From an uncultured Roseovarius sp. (GTDB taxonomy: Bacteria > Pseudomonadota > Alphaproteobacteria > Rhodobacterales > Rhodobacteraceae): a stretch of DNA of 8,711 nt. The position numbers and the translations under genes are program-made. The DNA lies in contig CAJXKX010000061.1 in assembly GCA_913055965.1 (NCBI GenBank), forward strand, positions 1-8,711, read 5' to 3'. This document shows, piece by piece, positions 1 to 4,881 of this stretch. Numbering within the stretch: position 1 is the stretch's first letter; each line of letters opens with the position of its first letter. The notes below the pieces were generated by a model. That model saw only the letters and a list, made by a program, of their open reading frames with translations. It was not told where the DNA came from and did no database searches.

Positions 1-451
1 AGACCCGCTGCCGCATCCCGCCCGACAACTGGCTGGGCTTGCGGTGGATCACGTCGCCCTCCAGCCCGACCATGGCGAGGTAGTCGCGCGAATGCTCCAG
101 CACCCTGGCGCGGGACCATTCGGGATGGCGCGCGGCAACGCCGAAGCTCACGTTCCGGAGCGTGCTGAGCCATGGCAGAAGCGAGTAGTTCTGAAACACG
201 ACACCCCGGTCGAGGCTGGGCCCCGACACCTCGAAACCGTCCATCTTGACCACCCCGCTGGTAGGCTCTGCCAGCCCGGCGAGGATGTTCATGATGGTGG
301 ACTTGCCACAGCCGGAATGGCCGAGAATGCAGACGAATTCGCCCTTGTCGATGCCGAATGTCGCATCCTCGAACACGGTCAGCGTGCCGCCCTGTCCGTC
401 CGGGAATCGCTGGGTGAGGCGCTCGATGGAAAGAAACGGTTTGTTGGACAT
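1..451 (-). CDS. ABC transporter ATP-binding protein, NrtC/NrtD class (partial)
   Basis: This is the nucleotide-binding subunit that powers the importer encoded just upstream, acting on the cytoplasmic face of the membrane. The first 150 residues are visible, from ATG at 451; the gene runs off the left edge. Seen: Walker A GHSGCGKST (residues 44-52), Q-loop VVFQNYSLLPW with Gln87, and the ABC signature LSGGMRQR (142-149). Walker B and the H-loop lie outside the window. The start is supported by an AAAGG Shine-Dalgarno in the 12-bp gap after the permease stop. The short spacing indicates one operon with the permease and the Tat-exported binding protein. Family knowledge: this pattern matches ATPases of nitrate, taurine/sulfonate and cyanate importers. 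The nitrate-type assignment rests mainly on the neighbouring binding protein. The truncation prevents checking for a cyanobacterial NrtC-like C-terminal sensor domain. Confidence 0.9.
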   Translation of the reverse strand, partial: MSNKPFLSIERLTQRFPDGQGGTLTVFEDATFGIDKGEFVCILGHSGCGKSTIMNILAGLAEPTSGVVKMDGFEVSGPSLDRGVVFQNYSLLPWLSTLRNVSFGVAARHPEWSRARVLEHSRDYLAMVGLEGDVIHRKPSQLSGGMRQRV

Positions 452-463
452 GGGGTGCCTTTC

Positions 464-1297
464 TTATTCCGCATAGGCCACGGCGCGCTGAAGCGCGCCA
501 AAGGCCGCATCCAGCATCATGCCGACGATGCCGATCATGAGGATCGAGAAGATGACCGAGGTGAGATCGAGATTGTTCCACTCGTTCCAGACGTAATAGC
601 CGATGCCGGTCCCGCCCACGAGCATCTCGGCGGCGACGATCACAAGCCACGCGATGCCGATGGAAATGCGCATGCCGGTCACGATGGTGGGCGCCGCCGC
701 AGGCAGGATCACCATGAAGGCGGTTTTCAGATGGCCCAACTCGTGCGTGCGCGCCACGTTCACCCAATCCTGCCGCACCCCGGCCACGCCGAAGGCGGTA
801 TTGATGAGCATCGGCCAGATCGAACAGATGAAGATCACGAAGATCGCGCTCGCCTCGGAATCCTGGATGATGAACAGGGCCAGCGGCATCCACGCCAGCG
901 GCGAAATCGGCCGCAGCACCTGGATGAACGGGTTGAGCGCCTTGTAGGCAACGGGCGACATGCCGATCAGGAAGCCGAGCGGAATGGCCAGCAGCGCCGC
1001 CATCGCATAGCCCGCGAGCACCCGGTAGATCGAATAGCCGATCTGGATTCCGATCCCCTTGTCGTTGGGGCCCGCGTCGTAGAACGGGTTGCTCAGTTCG
1101 GTCCATGCCTTGGCGATGATCTCGCTTGGTGGCGGCACACCGGCCTTTTGCGCGCCGCCACCGGTCAAGCGCTCGTATTCGGTGAGTTCGCCGGCGGCTT
1201 TCTGGGCCGGGATCGCCGCCTCCCAGACCAGGAGACCGACCACCAGCAGCACCACCGACAGCAGCAGCGCGCGTTGATTGACGGAGAGCGTCGCCAT
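464..1297 (-). CDS. nrtB: ABC transporter permease, NrtB family
   Basis: Inner-membrane permease of 277 residues, the channel subunit of an NrtABC-type importer. An N-terminal membrane segment (about residues 10-27) is followed by a periplasmic stretch (about 30-80) and then the binding-protein-dependent transport domain with several hydrophobic segments. The family block LRPISPLAWMPLALFI is at 128-143. The EAA-type coupling loop, which contacts the ATPase, is at about 183-202 (ARTHELGHLKTAFMVILPAA) and is followed by G-rich transmembrane sequence. Length and motif order fit NrtB and related SsuC/TauC permeases. The start lies 3 bp after the binding-protein stop and the stop 12 bp before the ATPase start, so the three genes are probably co-translated. 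The nitrate label is inferred from motif style and from the adjacent NrtA/CmpA-type protein. Cyanate or bicarbonate are alternatives. Confidence 0.88.
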   Translation of the reverse strand: MATLSVNQRALLLSVVLLVVGLLVWEAAIPAQKAAGELTEYERLTGGGAQKAGVPPPSEIIAKAWTELSNPFYDAGPNDKGIGIQIGYSIYRVLAGYAMAALLAIPLGFLIGMSPVAYKALNPFIQVLRPISPLAWMPLALFIIQDSEASAIFVIFICSIWPMLINTAFGVAGVRQDWVNVARTHELGHLKTAFMVILPAAAPTIVTGMRISIGIAWLVIVAAEMLVGGTGIGYYVWNEWNNLDLTSVIFSILMIGIVGMMLDAAFGALQRAVAYAE

Positions 1298-1300
1298 GGC

Positions 1301-2689
1301 TCAGCCCTTCCCTATGGCGAAGCTTTTGACATAGGCCTCGGGTTCCGCCGGATCGAAGGTCTTGCCCATGATCGTGTGCGACTTGTAGGTGATGTCGGGC
1401 GCGTCATAGCCCAGATCTTCCATTACCTTCCTGGCGTCGGCGGCGAGATAGACCTGTTCGGCCACCGCGCGGTAATCGATATCGCCCTCGATATAGCCCC
1501 AGCGTTTCATCTGGGTCAGGATCCAGACGCCCATCGAATGCCAGGGGAAGGGGTCGAAGTCGATCCGGTCGGGCACCTGCTTCACCTCGCCCAGGCCGTC
1601 GGCATAGGTGCCGGTCAGCACCTGTTCGATCACCGGCACCGGCTGGTTGAGATAGTTGGTCGGTGCGATCGCCTCGGAGATTTCCTTGCGGTTCTCGGCC
1701 TTCGAGGCGTATTGCGTGGCGTCGATGATGGATTTCAGCAGCGCCCCGTAGGTGTTGGGCAACTCGGTCGCAAAGCTGAGCGGCGCGGCGAATGCGCAGC
1801 ACGGGTGCCCCTCCCAGATTTCCTTGGTGAGAAGGTGCAGAAAGCCGATCCCCTCCCACACCGCGCGCTGATTGAACGGGTCGGGCGAGAGGTATCCGTC
1901 CAGGTTGCCCGCGCGCAGGTTGGCGACCATTTCGGGCGGCGGCACCACGCGGATCTGAATGTCCACATCCGGGTCGAGACCGTGCTCGGCCACGTAGTAG
2001 CGCAACAGGAAATTGTGCATCGAGTATTCGAACGGCACACCGAAGGTAAAGCCCTTCCACTGCTGCGGGTCGCGCTTGTCGAGATGCTCGTTCGACAGCA
2101 CGATGGCCTGACCGTTGATGTTCTCGACGGCGGGCATGATGTAGGGTTCGGCGACCGACCCCGCGCCGAGCGTCATCGCGAGGGGCATCGGTGTCAGCAT
2201 GTGGCTTGCGTCGTATTCCCCCGAAAGGGACTTGTCGCGCGCCACGGCCCAACCGGCCGTCTTGATGACCCTGGCATTGAGACCGTAGCGCTCGTAGAAT
2301 CCCATCGGCTGCGCCATGATGATCGGCGTGGCGCAGGTGATCGGCACGAACCCGATGTTGAGGTCGGTTTTCTCGGGCGCACCGAGAGTGTCGAGGATCG
2401 CCGCCTTTGCCGCATCGAGCGGGAATACCGACGCCAGCGCCGCGGCAACGGTGCCGCCGCCCAGCATGCCCATGAACGACCGGCGGCCGATATCGCTGTG
2501 GCCGAAGACCGAACGCACCACGGCGCTTTCGACCGCGCGCTCCAGCATGTCCTCGGACGACATCGGGGCGGGGTCGGCATGGTCGGACACGTGGCCATGT
2601 CCGGTCAGGCACCGGTCGCACCCGCAATCCGCGCCGTGGCGCAGGTCGGTCTTTTCGGAAAACGGATTTCCAAGGCTCTTGAACGTCAT
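1301..2689 (-). CDS. nrtA: NrtA/CmpA-family substrate-binding protein, Tat-exported
   Basis: Periplasmic binding protein of 462 residues that captures the substrate, probably nitrate, for the downstream permease and ATPase. A twin-arginine signal is at GRRSFMG (residues 68-74, RR at 69-70), followed by a hydrophobic Gly/Ala stretch and a likely cleavage site after AKA (94-96). The mature NrtA/CmpA-like part begins near DLNIGFVPITCATPIIMAQ (109-127). Family-style blocks include GLNARVIKTAGW, PPPEMVANLRAGNLDGYLSP, GHPCCAFA and the C-terminal WGYIEGDIDYRAVAEQVY. The start ATG has AAAGGA about 6-10 nt upstream. Odd: about 67 residues precede the Tat motif and hold a Cys/His cluster (CGCDRC at 22-27, with H18, H31, H33 and H37). 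First gene of the operon, transcribed divergently from the PAS/AAA+ regulator. The family call is firm; the exact anion is not. Confidence 0.88.
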   Translation of the reverse strand: MTFKSLGNPFSEKTDLRHGADCGCDRCLTGHGHVSDHADPAPMSSEDMLERAVESAVVRSVFGHSDIGRRSFMGMLGGGTVAAALASVFPLDAAKAAILDTLGAPEKTDLNIGFVPITCATPIIMAQPMGFYERYGLNARVIKTAGWAVARDKSLSGEYDASHMLTPMPLAMTLGAGSVAEPYIMPAVENINGQAIVLSNEHLDKRDPQQWKGFTFGVPFEYSMHNFLLRYYVAEHGLDPDVDIQIRVVPPPEMVANLRAGNLDGYLSPDPFNQRAVWEGIGFLHLLTKEIWEGHPCCAFAAPLSFATELPNTYGALLKSIIDATQYASKAENRKEISEAIAPTNYLNQPVPVIEQVLTGTYADGLGEVKQVPDRIDFDPFPWHSMGVWILTQMKRWGYIEGDIDYRAVAEQVYLAADARKVMEDLGYDAPDITYKSHTIMGKTFDPAEPEAYVKSFAIGKG

Positions 2690-2806
2690 GAGTTTTCCTT
2701 TCTGGCAAGATCGCCCTCATATTTCCAAGACGGGCGGCGCTCAGGAAGCCTGTGTCTAAAATTTGTGCGTCCTATAAAAATCAATTAAAAACATGAGGTT
2801 AAGTTG

Positions 2807-2826
2807 ATTCTGCCGCACTGCAGAAT
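2807..2826. repeat. Inverted repeat ATTCTGC-N6-GCAGAAT, candidate operator
   Basis: Perfect 7-bp arms (2807-2813 and 2820-2826) around a 6-nt spacer CGCACT. A second, overlapping inverted repeat pairs GCAC (2815-2818) with GTGC (2828-2831) across 9 nt. It vaguely recalls NtrC-type GCAC/GTGC half-sites, but the spacing differs. The location upstream of the regulator start fits an operator for the divergent PAS/AAA+ regulator. No binding evidence is available from sequence alone. Confidence 0.45.
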
Positions 2827-2845
2827 TGTGCAATATCGTAAATCA

Positions 2846-2855
2846 CGAAATTTCG
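2846..2855. repeat. Palindrome CGAAATTTCG
   Basis: A perfect 10-bp palindrome in the regulator's upstream region, 24 bp before the -10-like TATACT. It could be a small dimer-binding site. Its short length and simple AT core make chance occurrence possible. Confidence 0.3.
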
Positions 2856-2878
2856 CGAGGCGCGGGCACCTGACCGCA

Positions 2879-2884
2879 TATACT
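2879..2884 (+). promoter_or_regulatory. -10-like TATACT placed for a leaderless mRNA
   Basis: TATACT matches TATAAT at 5 of 6 positions and lies exactly 6 nt before the ATG at 2891. Transcription from it would begin at or next to the start codon. No Shine-Dalgarno precedes this ATG, which fits leaderless translation. No -35 hexamer is seen at 17 bp, so if real the promoter would need an activator. Confidence 0.35.
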
Positions 2885-2890
2885 GCGCCC

Positions 2891-4774
2891 ATGACCATAC
2901 CGGGCAACGCCATCGATTCTCTCGTGTCTGCCATCCCCCAGCCTGCGCTGGTTCTGGACACGCGGTCCGATACCGTGAGCGGCTGGAACGGGTCGGCGGC
3001 CCTGCTTCTGACGGGCGCGTCCGAGACCCCGGCGGGCGAGCGTTTTTCCGCTTTCCTCGGGGCGTCACTGCCCCTGTTCGTGGTCTTTGTCGAAGAGGTG
3101 GATCACCGCGGCGAAAGCTGGACCCGCGATGTCGCGCTCGTCTCGCTGGATGGGCGGCACCTGAGATGCGAGCTTCGCGCGCGCGTGCTGCCGCAGCAAA
3201 CCGGGCTGATGCTGGTGATGCTCACGGATCTGGCCGCGTTCGAGAGGCGTACGGCGATGGTCGAAACCGCCAAGATGCATCGCGCGGGGCTGACCGAGTG
3301 GAAGCGGGCGGAGCGGTTCTTTGCAGAGCTGGAGCGAGAGAACCAGTTGATCCTGAACGCCGCCGGAGAGGGGATCTACGGCGTCAATGCCGAAGGCAAG
3401 ACGACCTTCGTCAATCGCGCCGCGCGCGAGATGCTGGGCTGGACCGCAGAGGACCTTCTCGGCCGCAACATCCATTCGATCATCCACCACCATCACCTGA
3501 ACGGCGATCTGTATCCGGCCCATGACTGCAAGATCTACCAGTCGTTTCGCTTCGAAAAGGTCCATCGCATCGACAACGAGGTGTTCTGGCGAAAGGATGG
3601 CAAGCCGATCCGCGTCGAGTATGTCTCGACCCCGATCTACGACCAGCAGGTTCTGGTCGGGGCGGTGGTCATTTTCCGGGACATCACCGAGAGAAAGGAA
3701 AACGAACGCAAGCTGCACGAGGCATTGCAGGAGGTGGCCTCGCTCCGCGACCAGCTCGAACAGGAAAACGCCTATCTCCAGGAAGCCATCACGTCCGAGC
3801 GCGCACATCACGACATCGTCGGCACATCCGCCGCAATTCGGCAAATCCGCGCGCGGATCGATCTGGTCGCGCCGACCGACGCGACCGTCCTGATATCCGG
3901 CGAGACCGGGACCGGCAAGGCGCTCGTGGCCAATGCGATTCACAAGGCCGGTGCGCGTGCGCGGCGCGCGATGATCAACTTCAAATGCGGTGCGGTGTCC
4001 GCCGATGATGTCGAGGCCGAACTCTTCGGCCAGTTGCGGGGTGCCTCGGCCCAATCCAGCAGGGACAAGCCGGGCAAACTCGAACTGGCCCATGGCGGCA
4101 CCCTGTTTCTTGACGACATCACGGAATTGCCTCTGGAAACGCAGGGCCGGCTGCTCCAGGCGCTTCAGACCGGCACCGTGACCCGGCTTGGCGATACGCG
4201 CGCCAAACCGCTGGATCTGCATGTCATCGCAGCGATGAACGACGACCCCGAGCGCGCGGTCAGATCCGGTAAATTCCGACAGGATCTGCTGTTCTTCCTG
4301 AACGTCTTTCCGATCAATTGCGTCCCGCTGCGCCATCGGCCGGAAGACATTCCCCTGTTGGCCTCGCATCTGCTGGACGTCACCTGCCTGCGGCTCAACC
4401 TCGCGCGTCCGATCATCACCGAACGCGCCGTGCAGCAGATGATGGACTACCCCTGGCCCGGCAATGTCCGGGAGTTGCGCAACGTCCTGGAACGGGCCGC
4501 GATCCTGTCGGGCGGCGGCAAGATCATCCTCGAACTGGGCCGCGCCCGTTCAGGCACGAGCGGTGACGTGATCCCCATCCGGACGGAAGCCGAGATGGAG
4601 AATATCGTCCGTGACAACCTGATCGCCTGCCTGCGAGAGACGGACGGCAAGGTCTCGGGGCCGGGCGGCGCGGCGGAACTGTTGGACGTCAAGCCGACGA
4701 CTCTCTATTCGAGGATACGACGATTCAGGATCACGGAAGACGAGTGGCGCAAGGAGAGACCGGCGGCCCCCTGA
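2891..4774 (+). CDS. PAS - AAA+ - Fis-HTH regulator with degenerate sigma-54 interaction domain
   Basis: Cytoplasmic transcription regulator of 627 residues, probably controlling the divergent ABC operon. Order: a PAS-like N-terminal region (about 8-115), a short helix, a clearer PAS domain (about 145-268, ending IFRDITERKENERK), a coiled coil (about 268-305), an AAA+ domain (about 308-535) and a Fis-type HTH (about 568-612, GPGGAAELLDVKPTTLYSRI). Walker A GETGTGK (337-343) and the WPGNVREL sensor II region are intact. Altered: the GAFTGA loop reads GASAQS (384-389), Walker B ends Asp-Asp (408-409) rather than Asp-Glu, and the second arginine-finger position in FRQDLLFFLN is Phe469. Family knowledge: GAFTGA contacts sigma-54, and R. 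capsulatus NtrC and HupR lack it and act with the housekeeping sigma factor. Start: the first in-frame ATG, without a Shine-Dalgarno; a TTG at 2804 with GAGG would add 29 basic, PAS-unrelated residues. Confidence 0.85.
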   Translation: MTIPGNAIDSLVSAIPQPALVLDTRSDTVSGWNGSAALLLTGASETPAGERFSAFLGASLPLFVVFVEEVDHRGESWTRDVALVSLDGRHLRCELRARVLPQQTGLMLVMLTDLAAFERRTAMVETAKMHRAGLTEWKRAERFFAELERENQLILNAAGEGIYGVNAEGKTTFVNRAAREMLGWTAEDLLGRNIHSIIHHHHLNGDLYPAHDCKIYQSFRFEKVHRIDNEVFWRKDGKPIRVEYVSTPIYDQQVLVGAVVIFRDITERKENERKLHEALQEVASLRDQLEQENAYLQEAITSERAHHDIVGTSAAIRQIRARIDLVAPTDATVLISGETGTGKALVANAIHKAGARARRAMINFKCGAVSADDVEAELFGQLRGASAQSSRDKPGKLELAHGGTLFLDDITELPLETQGRLLQALQTGTVTRLGDTRAKPLDLHVIAAMNDDPERAVRSGKFRQDLLFFLNVFPINCVPLRHRPEDIPLLASHLLDVTCLRLNLARPIITERAVQQMMDYPWPGNVRELRNVLERAAILSGGGKIILELGRARSGTSGDVIPIRTEAEMENIVRDNLIACLRETDGKVSGPGGAAELLDVKPTTLYSRIRRFRITEDEWRKERPAAP

Positions 4775-4796
4775 GCGGCGGTCGTGACCGGAGCCG

Positions 4797-4827
4797 CGCC
4801 TTCCCGCCCCCGCGCTGGGGCAAGGCG
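4797..4827. terminator. GC-rich hairpin between convergent genes
   Basis: Sequence between the convergent stops at 4774 and 4882 folds as CGCCTT (4797-4802), a 3-nt bulge, GCCCC (4806-4810), a loop, GGGGC (4817-4821) and AAGGCG (4822-4827). That is 11 paired bases on either strand. No U-tract follows, so it is not a textbook intrinsic terminator. The position between convergent genes favours a bidirectional role. A second small hairpin (GCGGCGGTC/GACC..GCCGC, 4775-4797) lies just before it. Confidence 0.4.
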
Positions 4828-4881
4828 TCGGGTTGATGCGCCGCGCGCCAGGCATGGTCCTCCGGGGCACGGCGCGATGCG

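Larger units (their letters stand above)
2690..2890. promoter_or_regulatory. Divergent promoter region between ABC operon and PAS/AAA+ regulator
   Basis: This 201-bp gene-free gap must hold the promoters of both divergent units. About 2757-2795 is strongly AT-rich against a GC-rich background. On the plus strand it contains TATAAA (2773-2778), a good -10 match without a convincing -35. A GAGG (2795-2798) lies 5 nt before an in-frame TTG at 2804, which could start a longer regulator. On the minus strand TTGATT and TTTTAG stand 17 bp apart but match consensus only weakly. Two palindromes, at 2807-2826 and 2846-2855, lie between the AT-rich patch and the regulator start and are candidate operators. 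No convincing sigma-54 (GG-N10-GC) promoter was found. Confidence 0.6.

Noticed and set aside
44..2788. A 914-codon plus-strand open frame opposite the ABC operon
   Set aside because: It is antisense to three clear ABC genes, shows low-complexity Arg/His/Asp-rich sequence and no domain, and is typical of antisense frames in GC-rich codon usage.
2862..2880. Possible sigma-54 promoter (GGGCACCTGACCGC)
   Set aside because: With GG-N10-GC spacing the TGGCAC block is out of register; with GGCAC in register the spacing is 9. The -12 TTGC element is missing.
3065..4369. A 434-codon minus-strand open frame opposite the PAS/AAA+ regulator
   Set aside because: It mirrors the regulator's third codon positions and has no recognisable domain, ribosome site or partner genes.
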